Positions 27,280 through 36,652 of a stretch of DNA of 64,000 bases are shown piece after piece (position 1 is the stretch's first letter; every line of letters begins with the position of its first letter). Location: positions 1 through 64,000 of the forward strand of contig CAVXNJ010000004.1 in the NCBI GenBank assembly GCA_963763135.1, in the 5' to 3' direction. Made by a program: the position numbers and the translations under genes. The notes beneath the pieces are model-generated. The model was not told where the DNA came from. It ran no database searches and saw only the letters and a list, made by a program, of their open reading frames with translations. Source of the stretch: JANMZO01 sp963763135 (GTDB taxonomy: Bacteria; Actinomycetota; Acidimicrobiia; Acidimicrobiales; JANYDT01).

Positions 27280-27900
27280 ATGATTGCCCTTCCAGGTCTT
27301 CCTGAACTCACTTGGCTGAACGGTTTCGTCGGCAGTGCGGAGGCCGACGGCTCCATACTCACCATGACTGCGCCACCCCAGAGCGACCTGTTCAACAACC
27401 CGCTCGACTCGTCGGTCAACGCCTCAGTGCCGGCACTTTGCTTCACGCCCATGGGCGACTTCACACTGTCGGCGAAGGTGAGCGTCGAGTTCGCATCGGG
27501 GTTCGACGGTGGCGTGTTGATCGTCCACCAGGGCCCCGGCGACTACGCCAAGCTTTGCTTCGAAGCGACGCCCCGCCTCGAACCGATGGCCGTAAGCGTG
27601 GTCACCCGTGGGGTCTCCGACGACGCCAACGGGCCGGTGATCAACGGCACCACACTGTGGCTTCGCGTCACCCGGCTCGGCCCCACAATTGCGTTCCACC
27701 ACTCGCTCGACGGAACGTGGTGGCACTTCACACGTTGGTTCCAGCTCCGCAATCCCGATGCTCCGCTTGTGGCCGGCATGCTCGCCCAGTCACCGACGGG
27801 CGAGGGTTGCCGAGCCACATTCGCCGACGTCACCTACCGCCAGATTTCCGTTACGGCATATGACGAGCGGGCGATGGCGTCATTGCGCGATGGCTCGTAG
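27280..27900 (+). CDS. DUF1349 domain protein
   Basis: The protein has 206 residues and no signal peptide. The segments LFNNPLDSSVNASVPALCFTP, FDGGVLIVHQGPGDYAKLCFE, GTTLWLRVTRLGPTIAFHHSLDGTWWHFTRWFQL and a closing FADVTYRQ are typical of the DUF1349 concanavalin-like family (YesU-like). These fold as a beta-sandwich, often next to sugar metabolism genes; no activity is established. It starts 120 bases after the minisatellite and is transcribed away from it. No neighbour suggests a pathway. Confidence 0.87.
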   Translation: MIALPGLPELTWLNGFVGSAEADGSILTMTAPPQSDLFNNPLDSSVNASVPALCFTPMGDFTLSAKVSVEFASGFDGGVLIVHQGPGDYAKLCFEATPRLEPMAVSVVTRGVSDDANGPVINGTTLWLRVTRLGPTIAFHHSLDGTWWHFTRWFQLRNPDAPLVAGMLAQSPTGEGCRATFADVTYRQISVTAYDERAMASLRDGS

Positions 27901-28114
27901 CCAAGCGATCGGAATGGATTGGGCAACGGCCTCGGAACGCGAGAGATAGTCACGTGCGAAACGTGTCGCCTGAGAACTCGGCGGGGCAGGACTAGACCGT
28001 TTTCCGTCCGGCGACACCTGAGCCGGTAGCGGCGTACGAGAAGCGAATGGCATAACGCTCCCTGACGACTATCGCCGGTTCCTGACGACCATGCGAGCAA
28101 CCGGGCAGCGAGCT

Positions 28115-28780
28115 CTACAGAGCGCGGTAGAAGCCCACGCAGCTGTTGGCGTGATCGATGAAGCGCAGCTCGTCTTCGATGATCGGGGCCATGCGCTCAC
28201 GGTTGCCGAGGGCTCGTTGGTACGACTCGACGTCGGGATAGCCGGCGACGGCCGCCCCCGCCAGATGGCGGATGCCGCTCCCGAGCTGACGCGAAGCCGA
28301 ACCGCTGTCGATCGGATCGGCGTGAAATTGCTTGTACGGAGGGCCGGTGCGCGTCGGGCGGATCAGGTTTCCATGCGTGTTCAGCCAGTGGTCGATGAAT
28401 TCATCGTGCGTCAACGCCGGCGACGCGGCAACGAAGACTTCCAACCGGTACGCATCCTCGCCGGCGACGAAGGCGTGCTCGATGCCCGACAGCACGGCCG
28501 ACGCCCCCAGGTCCAGCACCAACGATTTGGTAAGCTCACTTACTACTGTCTCGATCGAGACATGCTCGCCCCGAAACTCAAGTACCGCGTCGAACGGCGC
28601 CTCCGCCATGAGGTCCGCATGCGCCGTACCACGGGTGGCGCCGCGCACTGCGGCGAAGGCGTGGGCCGAGGTCGCACCGGCCTTGGCGGCGAGCGTCGAA
28701 GCCAGCCCACCGAGTTGGTCAACCGACTCGGCCGCCGTGGTGGGTTCGAATGTAAGGAGGAACTGCACGATCTGCGTCAT
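28115..28780 (-). CDS. EthD-like dimeric alpha-beta barrel protein
   Basis: The protein has 221 residues. The C-terminal half contains RLEVFVAASPALTHDEFIDHWLNTHGNLIRP, the pattern of EthD-type ferredoxin-like barrels (LTHDEFxxHWxxxHG). The conserved His-Gly pair and the later HLAGAAVAGYPDVESYQRAL segment also fit. The N-terminal half may be a second, diverged module. Members take part in polyketide or ether degradation, but most are uncharacterised. It sits 27 bases after the GH8 gene on the same strand, so shared transcription is possible. The 214-bp gap on its other side (27901-28114) shows nothing recognisable. Confidence 0.8.
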   Translation of the reverse strand: MTQIVQFLLTFEPTTAAESVDQLGGLASTLAAKAGATSAHAFAAVRGATRGTAHADLMAEAPFDAVLEFRGEHVSIETVVSELTKSLVLDLGASAVLSGIEHAFVAGEDAYRLEVFVAASPALTHDEFIDHWLNTHGNLIRPTRTGPPYKQFHADPIDSGSASRQLGSGIRHLAGAAVAGYPDVESYQRALGNRERMAPIIEDELRFIDHANSCVGFYRAL

Positions 28781-28807
28781 CGAACGAGAGTATGGCAGTT
28801 ACCTGCG

Positions 28808-30256
28808 CTACTTCCGAGTCGAGGCCTTCTTCGTGGTCTTGGCCTTGGGCTTCACGGTCGGCTTGGCCGCCACCTTTGCCTTCGTGGTGGGAGTGGCGCT
28901 GACCTTGACCGGGGCGGAGAATGCCAGGGGATCGCCAGCAGTTGTGGCGCCTACGGATTCGGCATACAGATTGGGGAAGTTGCCGCTCATCAGCATCATG
29001 GCCATGAGACGCCAGGCGTTCGAGTAGTACGACTCGGGTCGGTCCATCTGGGCCAGGTTCGTGTCGTAAGCCTTCTGCGGAGTCGACAGCACCGAACCGG
29101 TGGCGGACCCACACTGGACCGGCGTGAGCTTGGTCGCGGCCCAGATCGGAGCCGCGGCGTTGCTGATGAAGAACGGCGAGGTGTAGGTCTGCTTTGCCGT
29201 TCCATCGAGGCCGTATTCGGCCTTCACGTTCTCGATGCCGACCGAGGCGAAGAAGCTACCGATCTCGTTCGACGTCTCGATCGAGTCGGGGCTGCCCGTC
29301 CACGCCCGATCAAGCGCGATGCGCACGCCGACGCGTGCCGTGTCCCAACTCCACCAACCGGAATTCTGTGGCTGCCAGTCAACCTGGCGAACGTTGCCTT
29401 CGTAGTCGTTCCAGTTCGGAATGAGCTTCGAACAATTGCCGGCAATGGCCTGAGTCTGGTTGAGCAATTCGTAATTGCGCGTAACAACGGTGTTCCACTC
29501 GGTGACGTGACCGGTGAACGCGCCGAACACCCGGAAATACGCCGGGGCGAAGTACGACATGTTCATCGTCGGCTTGTTCGTCGTGTCCCACGAGTCGCCG
29601 GGGAGAAGCTCGCCGCCTTTGTTGTTGATCGGCGCATTCTTGGGCTGCGCGCCCGGACGGTCCACTTCGAACGCGTAGATGTTGTTGATGAGCTTCGTGC
29701 CGATGACGCAGTAGTCGAGCGTCGATGCCGGCCATGTGCCCGTGCGGGTCTTCACGCACGCCTGAACGAGACCCATGGCCATGTCTTCGTCGCCGTCGGT
29801 CGCGGCGCCGGTACCCCGGTATTCCTGCGGAGCGCCGATCTTCCAATGCATGAGGCCGTTGCTGTTGAGATGGTCGGCGGTGAACCGCCATAGGCCGTCG
29901 AAGAGCGCCTGGTCGTCCATCAACGACGCGAACAGCATGCCGTAGCCCATGCCCTCGGAGAACGTCGATCCGTCTTTCGGCTCACCGATGACGCGGAACC
30001 GGTCGGGCTTCCCGGTGTTGTTCGATGTTATGTGCGCAGACTTCCACGACTGCCACGCCGTTTTCACGTCGTCGCTGGTCGCCTTCACCGTGGTTGGTCG
30101 GTTGTACGGGAAGGCGAACTTCCCCGCCGATACGACAGACACGGCGGACGCAGTCGTCTTCGGCGCTGCTCCACCAGAGGGAGCGAAACCCAGCGCGGCG
30201 GTGGTCCCGATCGCGAGCGTGCTGATCGAGGCGATAGCTGACGCAGGAAGTTTCAC
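28808..30256 (-). CDS. Secreted GH8 endoglucanase
   Basis: The protein has 482 residues. A signal peptide (MKLPASAIASISTLAIGTTAALGF) is followed by an Ala/Thr segment. The glycosyl hydrolase 8 core shows GSTFSEGMGYGMLFASLM with the proposed acid Glu, and ATDGDEDMAMGLV with the signature Asp residues; NSGWWSWDTARVGVRIALD belongs to the (alpha/alpha)6 barrel. The last ~35 residues are Lys/Thr/Ala-rich and may bind the cell wall or envelope. GH8 enzymes cleave cellulose, chitosan, xylan or lichenan; which one is not readable. It may act with the other secreted carbohydrases of this window. Confidence 0.92.
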   Translation of the reverse strand: MKLPASAIASISTLAIGTTAALGFAPSGGAAPKTTASAVSVVSAGKFAFPYNRPTTVKATSDDVKTAWQSWKSAHITSNNTGKPDRFRVIGEPKDGSTFSEGMGYGMLFASLMDDQALFDGLWRFTADHLNSNGLMHWKIGAPQEYRGTGAATDGDEDMAMGLVQACVKTRTGTWPASTLDYCVIGTKLINNIYAFEVDRPGAQPKNAPINNKGGELLPGDSWDTTNKPTMNMSYFAPAYFRVFGAFTGHVTEWNTVVTRNYELLNQTQAIAGNCSKLIPNWNDYEGNVRQVDWQPQNSGWWSWDTARVGVRIALDRAWTGSPDSIETSNEIGSFFASVGIENVKAEYGLDGTAKQTYTSPFFISNAAAPIWAATKLTPVQCGSATGSVLSTPQKAYDTNLAQMDRPESYYSNAWRLMAMMLMSGNFPNLYAESVGATTAGDPLAFSAPVKVSATPTTKAKVAAKPTVKPKAKTTKKASTRK

Positions 30257-30336
30257 CCATCAAGTATCGGCACGAATGACGGATAGACGAAGCATTGGGT
30301 TATGGGCTTTTCGGCTCATTGCGATAGAAACGGAGT

Positions 30337-30645
30337 ATGACAATGATCGCCATAACCGGAACCATCCCCACCCGCGCCGAGAAGCACGACGAGGCCGTCG
30401 CCGCAATGGTGAAGATGCAGGACGCTTCGCTCGCCGAGGCCGGCTGCAACAAGTACCAGTTCGGTTTCACCGCTCAGGACCCGGCACTGGCGATCATTTT
30501 CGAGGAGTGGGTCGATCAGGCAGCACTCGACGCGCACTTCGCCACACCGCACATGGCTGAGTTCCAGGCCGCTCTGAAAGACATCGTCGCGGGTCGGGGC
30601 ACGCTCACCCGTTACGAGGTGTCGAGCAGCGGTCCGCTCGGCTGA
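30337..30645 (+). CDS. ABM (antibiotic biosynthesis monooxygenase) domain protein
   Basis: This 102-residue single ABM domain reads IAITGTIPTRAEKHDEAVAAMVKMQ, then EAGCNKYQFGFTAQDPALAIIFEEWVDQAALDAHFATPHM, the ferredoxin-like fold with the conserved EEW and HFxTPH. Such small proteins are quinol monooxygenases, heme-degrading or unknown-function enzymes. It is divergent from the GH8 gene and convergent with the DUF3237 gene. Confidence 0.88.
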   Translation: MTMIAITGTIPTRAEKHDEAVAAMVKMQDASLAEAGCNKYQFGFTAQDPALAIIFEEWVDQAALDAHFATPHMAEFQAALKDIVAGRGTLTRYEVSSSGPLG

Positions 30646-30657
30646 TCCCTCCCGGAC

Positions 30658-31128
30658 TCAAGCGAGTCGGTACAGGTCGTACGTAACGGCGGCCGCGGCA
30701 CGTGCTGCGGTCGCCACGAACACCGTCGAGTTGACCCACGCATGCGCTGGGCCACCTGACTCAATGCGGGCGCTGAGGCGAAACAAATACTCGGTGGGAG
30801 TCACGCTTTCGCCCCGAGCCAGCCTCGCCAACACCTCGGGAGCGCCCGAGCGGAAACCCTGGGTGGCGATGTAAAGCAGGTCGCCGTTCGCGGCTCGGGC
30901 GGTGTAGCGGGTGTCGATGATGGCGGTCCCGTCGTCGGTCACGATCTGCCAGTCGGCCCCTCCCGACAGGATCGTCGCGTCGAGCAACGGCCCGCGGAAC
31001 CAGCCGCCGGCAATGCCGATGACGCGACGCTTGCCGGTCAGCACCGGCCCCAGTTCGAGCGGTGGGTCGAGCTCGATGTGCGCGTGAGCCACGAACTCGA
31101 GACGAAGGTCGGGAAGTTCCGGGTTCAT
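30658..31128 (-). CDS. DUF3237 family protein
   Basis: The protein has 156 residues. It starts MNPELPDLRLEFVAHAHIELDPPLELG and contains GKRRVIGIAGGWFRGPLLDATILSGGADWQ, DTRYTARAANGDLLYIATQGFR and EYLFRLSARIESG, the standard features of DUF3237. The family has an AOC-like barrel and no known activity. The ATG at 31128 was chosen because the frame further upstream is only shadow within the regulator gene. It follows the HxlR gene by 19 bases and is likely in one transcript with it. Confidence 0.88.
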   Translation of the reverse strand: MNPELPDLRLEFVAHAHIELDPPLELGPVLTGKRRVIGIAGGWFRGPLLDATILSGGADWQIVTDDGTAIIDTRYTARAANGDLLYIATQGFRSGAPEVLARLARGESVTPTEYLFRLSARIESGGPAHAWVNSTVFVATAARAAAAVTYDLYRLA

Positions 31129-31147
31129 CGCAGACTTTGACCGAGGC

Positions 31148-31792
31148 TCAGAGGGCGAACGTAGCGCAGAATGCTTTGACGGCCCGCTTGGTTCCGGTGA
31201 CTTCGATCTCGCCCGACTCGACGCAGCTCTTGAACGTCTGGTCACCGCGTCGGATGGACAGCAGCGTTCTCGGATCAGTGGTGAACGTGGCGGCGGGGAC
31301 GACGTCTTCGCGTGCCCGGCGGATACGTGCGTTGAGGGACCTGACGTCGAAGGCCTGACCGTCGAGCACGATGCGGTACTCGTCGTTGGGATCGTCGACG
31401 GCTTCGGGTCGGTGGAAGGCGGTGAGCGCGGCAACGAGTGCGGCGCGGGGTTTCACAACCGTGTCGTCGGCGGGGGCGGGGAGGCGGTGAGCCCCGAACC
31501 GGGCCAGCGCGCTGAGAACCGGAAGGATCTCCCGACCGGCTTCGGTCAGCACGTACACGGTGCGAGCCGCCGGGGCGGGAAGCTCGTCACGTGACACGAG
31601 GCCCGTCTCCTCGAGGTCGCGGAGTCGCTCCGTAAGAAGGTTCGGGGCCAGGCCGACGAGGGATTCGCGTAGATCGGTGAAGCGCTGCGGGCCGAAGGAA
31701 AGGTCTCGAAGGATGAGCAGAACCCAACGGTCGCCGATCTCGTCGAGCGCGTGGGCGATAGGGCAGTACTGGCCGTAGGTGCGAAGCGCCAT
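31148..31792 (-). CDS. HxlR-family regulator with SCP2-like C-terminal domain
   Basis: The protein has 214 residues. The winged-helix part starts MALRTYGQYCPIAHALDEIGDRWVLLILRDL with the conserved CPI cysteine, then GPQRFTDLRESLVGLAPNLLTERLRDLEETGLVSR. From about residue 125 the C-terminal half resembles a sterol-carrier (SCP2) domain that could bind a lipid-like effector. It is divergent from an MFS efflux-type gene across an 89-bp, AT-rich gap, so repression of that pump, relieved by a hydrophobic ligand, is the natural guess. The start is the ATG of the typical HxlR N-terminus. Confidence 0.88.
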   Translation of the reverse strand: MALRTYGQYCPIAHALDEIGDRWVLLILRDLSFGPQRFTDLRESLVGLAPNLLTERLRDLEETGLVSRDELPAPAARTVYVLTEAGREILPVLSALARFGAHRLPAPADDTVVKPRAALVAALTAFHRPEAVDDPNDEYRIVLDGQAFDVRSLNARIRRAREDVVPAATFTTDPRTLLSIRRGDQTFKSCVESGEIEVTGTKRAVKAFCATFAL

Positions 31793-31835
31793 GTCCTTGA
31801 GTGTACGTCGTCGGCGGGTCTGTGTATAGAACGGA

Positions 31836-31860
31836 AACTTTCTAGTTGAAAAAATAAACT
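31836..31860. promoter_or_regulatory. Candidate operator between HxlR regulator and MFS gene
   Basis: In an AT-rich spot of the divergent gap, AACT-4-AGTT-9-AACT (31836-31839, 31844-31847, 31857-31860) forms two overlapping inverted repeats. A TATAGA lies just upstream. HxlR dimers bind such imperfect palindromes between the two promoters. This is based on position and symmetry only. Confidence 0.35.
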
Positions 31861-31881
31861 GAATATGTGTAGGGTGCCTGC

Positions 31882-33322
31882 ATGGCTTCCACACCGAGCT
31901 CCACAACAGGTTCTGCAGTAAAGGTCCGTTCCCCGTGGGTGGTGTTCGCTATAGCCGCTACCGGCGGTTACATCACGACACTCGACCTCTCGATCGTCAA
32001 CGTGGCGTTCGCTGAGATCGCGAAGACATACTCCTCGGCGAGTCGCGCTGGACCTGTCGTGGATCGTCACGATTTACAACATCATGTTCGCCTCCCTGCT
32101 GATCGTCGGCGGCCGCACCGCTGACCGCTGGGGACGCAAGAACGTGTTCATGGCGGGAGCGGCGGTGTTCGGGGTCGGCTCGATCATGTGTGCGCTGGCA
32201 CCGACTCTTCCCTTACTCATCGTCGGGCGCGGTGTGCAGGGCCTGGGTGGAGCGTTCCTCACACCTGCCACCCTCGGACTCCTGCTGGGAGCGTTTCCGC
32301 CCGAGCGGCGCACGCAGACGGTGTCGCTGTGGGGCGGCGTCACGGCTCTGGGCGTGGCATCCGGACCGACACTGGGTGCATTGCTCATTTCGCAGTTCGG
32401 CTGGCGTTCAGCGTTCTGGATCAACGTGCCAGTGATACTTGCCGTGATCGGGGTCGGGCGAATCCTGCTGGCCGAGTCACCTCGGGAGAAGTCGGTCGGC
32501 CGGCCCGATTATGTCGGGGCCGCGATGATCACGCTCGCACTCGCCGCGTTGGCACTCGGTATCTCCGAGTCGGAGCGTTGGGGGCTGGGCGACCCTCGGA
32601 CGATCGGCAGCATCGTGTTTGCGCTTGCCCTGGTGCCGGTGTTCATCCGTCGACAGGCGCGTCATCCCGAACCGATCGTCGATCTTTCGTTGTTCCGCTT
32701 CCGCTCATTCGCAGTGGCCAACGTCGCCACGATGCTGTTCTTCGTGGCCTTCTCCGCATTCGTACTCAACAACGTGCTCTTCCTCCGTACGGTCTGGCAC
32801 TACTCGGTCCTTCGTGCCGGTATGGCCTCGTGCCTGTCGCCGCTAACAGTTGCGGTGGTGTCGGGCTTTGCCGGCAAGTTTGCGGCGAAGCGGGGTTTTC
32901 GGCCGTTGTTGCTCGGCGGTCCCGTGCTCTTTGCTGTGGGCATCGCGTCGAACCGCTTTCTCCTCGACGCCACGCCAAGACTCGGCCTCTGGCTGGCCTT
33001 CGCCGTCCTCACCGGTGCTGGCGTCGGGACGACGATTCCCGTGCTGTCGTCGGCCGCCGTGTCGACGCTCGCACCCCATCGCTTCGCCCTTGGCAGTGCC
33101 ATCAACTCGACGTTCCGTCAGGTCGGCTCGGTCATCGGTGTCGCGGTGCTGGTCGCGGTTCAGGGTCGACCCGACAATCCGGTTGCCGCGTTGGCGAGTT
33201 ATCGCCGTGGTTGGGTGTTGGTGATGTTCGCGGCGTTCGCCTCGGCCGCAGCTTCCTTCCTACAGCCTCGGCCGGTGGCAAAAGCGGCAACCGTGCCGGT
33301 GGCCGCCGGGTTTGCTAAGTAG
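31882..33322 (+). pseudogene. MFS drug-efflux-type transporter, frameshifted
   Basis: It is one transporter of about 480 residues read in two frames. The N-terminus MASTPSSTTGSAVKVRSPWVVFAIAA continues to LDLSIVNVAFAEIAKTYSSASRA, then an extra G in GCTGGACC near 32050 shifts the frame. The expected ADLSWIVTIYNIMFASLLIVGGRTADRWGRK follows in the second frame, with the family's motif A loop intact. The remainder is complete to 33322 and is a DHA2-like (14-helix) protein by length. It is divergent from an HxlR regulator, as pumps often are. It may be functional if the extra base is a sequence error. Confidence 0.88.
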
Positions 33323-33334
33323 GCATAGGCGTGT

Positions 33335-34708
33335 TCAGGCGATGGCGCCGAGGGCGTCGAGGGCGCCGCGATAGAACGTCGGATACGCGTAGATCATGGT
33401 CTTGAGCACGGAGACCGGGATACGGGCGTGCACCGCCAGGTTGAACATCGACAGCACCTCACCGCCTCTCGGGCCGACCGACGAAGCGCCCACGAGGATG
33501 TCGCGGTCTGCATCGATGACCAGCTTCATAAGCCCCTCGTTGCCCAAGCCATGCAGCCAACCGCGACTTGATGTCGACGAGTCGGCGAGCCCGACCTTGA
33601 CGTTGATCCCTGCCGAGCGTGCCTGATCCTCGGTCATGCCCACCGAACCGACTTCCGGTTCGGTGAAGGTGACTCTCGACAGAGCATGCGCTTCGGCGAG
33701 TCGGGGTTGCTTGACACCGAGAATGTCATCGACGGCGATCTCCGCCTCGTAGACGGCCATGTGCGTGAACGCGCCGCGTCCGGCGATGTCACCGACGGCC
33801 CAGAGATTCTCGGTGCCGACAACCCTCATGTGTTCATCGGTGGTGATGGTCGGACGGGCCTGCTCATCGAGCCCGACGGTGCCGAGGCCGATTTCCCGAA
33901 GGTTCGGTGTGCGTCCGGCGGCCACAAGAATTTCCGCTGCCGTGACTTCCGTGCCATCGGCCAAGCTCAGGGTGACCAGCCCGTCGGCCCGGTTGACGTT
34001 CGTGATTCCCACGCCGACCCGGAGTTCCACTCCTTCGTCTCTGAGGACCTGCGTCAGAAGCGCACTGCTCTCGGGTTCTTCAACGGCGAGAATGCGCGGT
34101 GCCACCTCAACCACGGTCACGCTCGTACCGAACCGGCGAAACGCCTGGGCGAGTTCAAGGCCGATGGCGCCTCCACCCACGACGATCAAGGATTCCGGGT
34201 TCTTCTTGATTTTGAACACGTCGCGGTTCGTCCACGGGTTGGCCTCAACCAGGCCGGGAACCGGAGGTATGGCCGGTGACGTTCCGGTTGCCAGGATGAC
34301 GCCTTTCTTCGCCACGTAGACGTCGTCGCCAACCACCACACGCCCCGGTCCGTCGAGAACGCCGCGGCCGCGCACGAATGTCCCGCCCTTACCGACGAAC
34401 CGGTCAACGGCGACGGTGTCGTCCCAATTGTCGGTTGCCTCGTTGCGGATCCGATTCGAGACAATCGAGTAGTCGGGTTCAACCGTCGCCGTGCCGGCCA
34501 TGCTGTTGACTCGTCGTGCTTCGGCAAGCAGGCCGGCGGCGCGGATGATCATCTTGGAAGGTATGCACCCGTAGTAAGGGCATTCGCCGCCGACAAGGTG
34601 GGGCTCGATGCCAACCACGTTGAGTCCGGCCTCCGCGAGTCGACCGGCGGCATCCTCGCCCCCGGGTCCCAATCCGACAACGACAACGTCTACATGGTGT
34701 TCGTTCAT
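33335..34708 (-). CDS. Pyridine nucleotide-disulfide oxidoreductase (mercuric reductase/lipoamide dehydrogenase-like)
   Basis: The protein has 457 residues. It has an FAD motif VVVVGLGPGGEDAAGRLAEAGLNVVGIE and a redox pair in GGECPYYGCIPSKM (the Cys-x4-Cys is kept, but the usual TCLNVGC is replaced). An NAD(P) motif SLIVVGGGAIGLELAQAFRRFG and a C-terminal dimer domain with FTEPEVGSVGMTE follow. No adjacent genes for a 2-oxoacid dehydrogenase are seen, so the partner is unknown. Met1 is the only reasonable start. Confidence 0.9.
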   Translation of the reverse strand: MNEHHVDVVVVGLGPGGEDAAGRLAEAGLNVVGIEPHLVGGECPYYGCIPSKMIIRAAGLLAEARRVNSMAGTATVEPDYSIVSNRIRNEATDNWDDTVAVDRFVGKGGTFVRGRGVLDGPGRVVVGDDVYVAKKGVILATGTSPAIPPVPGLVEANPWTNRDVFKIKKNPESLIVVGGGAIGLELAQAFRRFGTSVTVVEVAPRILAVEEPESSALLTQVLRDEGVELRVGVGITNVNRADGLVTLSLADGTEVTAAEILVAAGRTPNLREIGLGTVGLDEQARPTITTDEHMRVVGTENLWAVGDIAGRGAFTHMAVYEAEIAVDDILGVKQPRLAEAHALSRVTFTEPEVGSVGMTEDQARSAGINVKVGLADSSTSSRGWLHGLGNEGLMKLVIDADRDILVGASSVGPRGGEVLSMFNLAVHARIPVSVLKTMIYAYPTFYRGALDALGAIA

Positions 34709-34787
34709 GGGCGGACATCCTGCCCGCTGATTGCCGCTTTTGCCTTGCGCCGTTCTCAGGAATGGCTTGGGGATTCTCAGGTTCCGG

Positions 34788-35462
34788 CTAGGAGCGGTTT
34801 ACCAATTCGGAGTTGTAGACCTCAGCGAACGTCTCGAAGATTTCCGGGAGGGGAAGGTCGCTGTAGATCCCCCGGTAGTTGACGTACTCCATGTAGCGGT
34901 TGCCGCCGCCGTCATGGGCGTGGAGCAGGGCATCGGAGCGGCCGTCGAAGTCGAGCGGTTCGGTACCGAACTTTCGACAGAGCTCACTGTTGAACGCCGG
35001 TGACGCCTTGCGCCATTCGCCGTCGAGCCACAGCACCGAGTAGCCGTGCCAGAAGAACAGATCGGTGCCCATCTTCTCGGCGAGCGCCGGCGTCTGAAGG
35101 TGGTTGCGGACATCGGCGAAGCCGAGTCGCGCCGGAATGCCGAGTGCCCGGCATGCGGAGCTGAGAAGCACCGACTTCGGTACACACCAACGCTGACGAC
35201 CGGCCAGAACGGCCGAGGCGCGGTGGTCTTCGGGGTTCGACGAGAGATCGTGCGGGTCGTAGCGGATGCCATCTCGCACGGCGGTGAATAACGCGACGGC
35301 TCGGCCGATGTCGTCGGTCTGTCCTTCAGTCGTCTTGCGGGCGAAGTCGATCACGGCGGTGTCGTCGTGATCGAGGAACCAAGTGGCCGCGAGGTCGGCG
35401 TCGGTCGGTGGCGTGTTGCCGGTCGTGGCGAGCGGTTCCGTTGATCCACCTGTCGCGTTCAT
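34788..35462 (-). CDS. Transglutaminase-like cysteine protease family protein
   Basis: This 224-residue transglutaminase-like fold protein shows SVLAGRQRWCVPKSVLLSSACRALGIPARLGFADVRNH, the catalytic Cys region, then FWHGYSVLWLDGEWRKASPAFN, with the His. The third residue (Asp) is not certain; SPAFN replaces the more usual D. Such proteins are mostly uncharacterised hydrolases. The ATG at 35462 (MNATGGSTEP) was preferred over an in-frame start six codons upstream. It follows the methyltransferase gene by 47 bases. Confidence 0.82.
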   Translation of the reverse strand: MNATGGSTEPLATTGNTPPTDADLAATWFLDHDDTAVIDFARKTTEGQTDDIGRAVALFTAVRDGIRYDPHDLSSNPEDHRASAVLAGRQRWCVPKSVLLSSACRALGIPARLGFADVRNHLQTPALAEKMGTDLFFWHGYSVLWLDGEWRKASPAFNSELCRKFGTEPLDFDGRSDALLHAHDGGGNRYMEYVNYRGIYSDLPLPEIFETFAEVYNSELVNRS

Positions 35463-35509
35463 GGGCCGATCCTGACACACGGCAGCGGGCGAAACCCAGT
35501 TCAGGAGGC

Positions 35510-36505
35510 TTACGCCGCTTGTGGGTCGGGGACGCTTTCTGTGCGCTGGAACACGAGGACCCGAGGACCCAGTTCCGGCGGGAGAACCAGGCGGCTGAGT
35601 TCCGAAGACTCCTCCATCGTGAAGGTGGATTGCTTGCGATACTCGGCCCAGTTGCCGAAGTTCGACTCCGATCCGCCGCCGATGACAATGTAGGTATCGA
35701 CGGTTTCGGTGCGGAACACTTCCTTCTCGAAGGTGTTGCCCGCCGGTGGCCAGGAGCAGACCACGACTTTCGGACGGAATCGACGGAGCGAGGTGACGGC
35801 GTCGAGTCGAGCGACATTATCCGGGTACGTAACGTTCTTGCTCCAGCTGTGGTCGTCGGTCGCGGTGACCTGGGCACCTTTGTCGGTCAGGAAACGGGCG
35901 AGGGTTCCGTCGCCGGCGGCGATCTCCAGACATTTGCGATCGCCGATCAGGTCAACCAGGCGCTTGATGAGGGGCTTCGAGTAGAAGCAGTAGATGCCCT
36001 GGCGTTCGACGAGCGGCATGAGCAAACGCTTCTGCCACAGCAGCGGCCAGACCATCTTGAACCAGCCGAGCGACACGGGCTTGCGTTCGAGGTCTTCCAC
36101 GAACAACAGCTTCTGGGCCACATAACCGTTGGGCAGATTGAACCGGATGCGGCCGTCGGTGATCCCGGTGGCTGCCTGCATGCGGATCTGCCTCAACACC
36201 GCAACCGCCAAATGACGCCGGACCTGCGATGACATCAACGCGTCGTCGCCCCGCTTGCCACCGATCTGATGTTGGCTGCGCCGGCGATCGGGTCGCGACA
36301 GCTGAGCGATGTATTCCTCGATCTGTGCGGTGTCTTTCGTCGCGAGCATTTGGCCGAGATCCTGCTGGACCCGACGCCACTCCTTCGGGAACGCGCCCGC
36401 CAGTTCCTCGATCGCCGGATCGGTGGCTAGCCACTTCCGGATCTGGCTCGGCGAGCGCCGGGCGACCGACATGGAAGGCGTCCTCATGGGTGTACTGACG
36501 TTCAC
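35510..36505 (-). CDS. Putative SAM-dependent methyltransferase
   Basis: This 331-residue protein has a helical N-terminal half (WLATDPAIEELAGAFPKEWRRVQQDLGQML) with no known domain. A Rossmann-type half then reads CLEIAAGDGTLARFLTDKGAQVTATDDHSW, which matches methyltransferase motifs I and II, and KVVVCSWPPAGNTFEKEVF. The substrate is unknown. It is the upstream gene of a small unit with the transglutaminase-like protein. Confidence in the fold is good, in the function low. Confidence 0.75.
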   Translation of the reverse strand: MNVSTPMRTPSMSVARRSPSQIRKWLATDPAIEELAGAFPKEWRRVQQDLGQMLATKDTAQIEEYIAQLSRPDRRRSQHQIGGKRGDDALMSSQVRRHLAVAVLRQIRMQAATGITDGRIRFNLPNGYVAQKLLFVEDLERKPVSLGWFKMVWPLLWQKRLLMPLVERQGIYCFYSKPLIKRLVDLIGDRKCLEIAAGDGTLARFLTDKGAQVTATDDHSWSKNVTYPDNVARLDAVTSLRRFRPKVVVCSWPPAGNTFEKEVFRTETVDTYIVIGGGSESNFGNWAEYRKQSTFTMEESSELSRLVLPPELGPRVLVFQRTESVPDPQAA

Positions 36506-36652
36506 CTTCGCCCTATCGGCAGCTCATTTCCGAAGTTGACCGGTTTTTCAGGCCTGAACGCCGGTCGGCGCGGAGCGGATTGTGCGCATTTGCTTAGTCC
36601 TGGTCTAAGGCAACGCACACACTCGGCGTGGAAACACGCCGGTGGCCAACGC

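Noticed and set aside
26418..27283. Six long overlapping open frames of 248-323 codons in the minisatellite
   Set aside because: They exist only because the 26-bp unit has no stop codon in any frame; the products are pure repeats with no start context or homology.
28091..29893. 600-codon plus-strand frame opposite the GH8 and EthD-like genes
   Set aside because: The minus strand encodes clear protein families with motifs over the same bases; this frame is a high-GC shadow.
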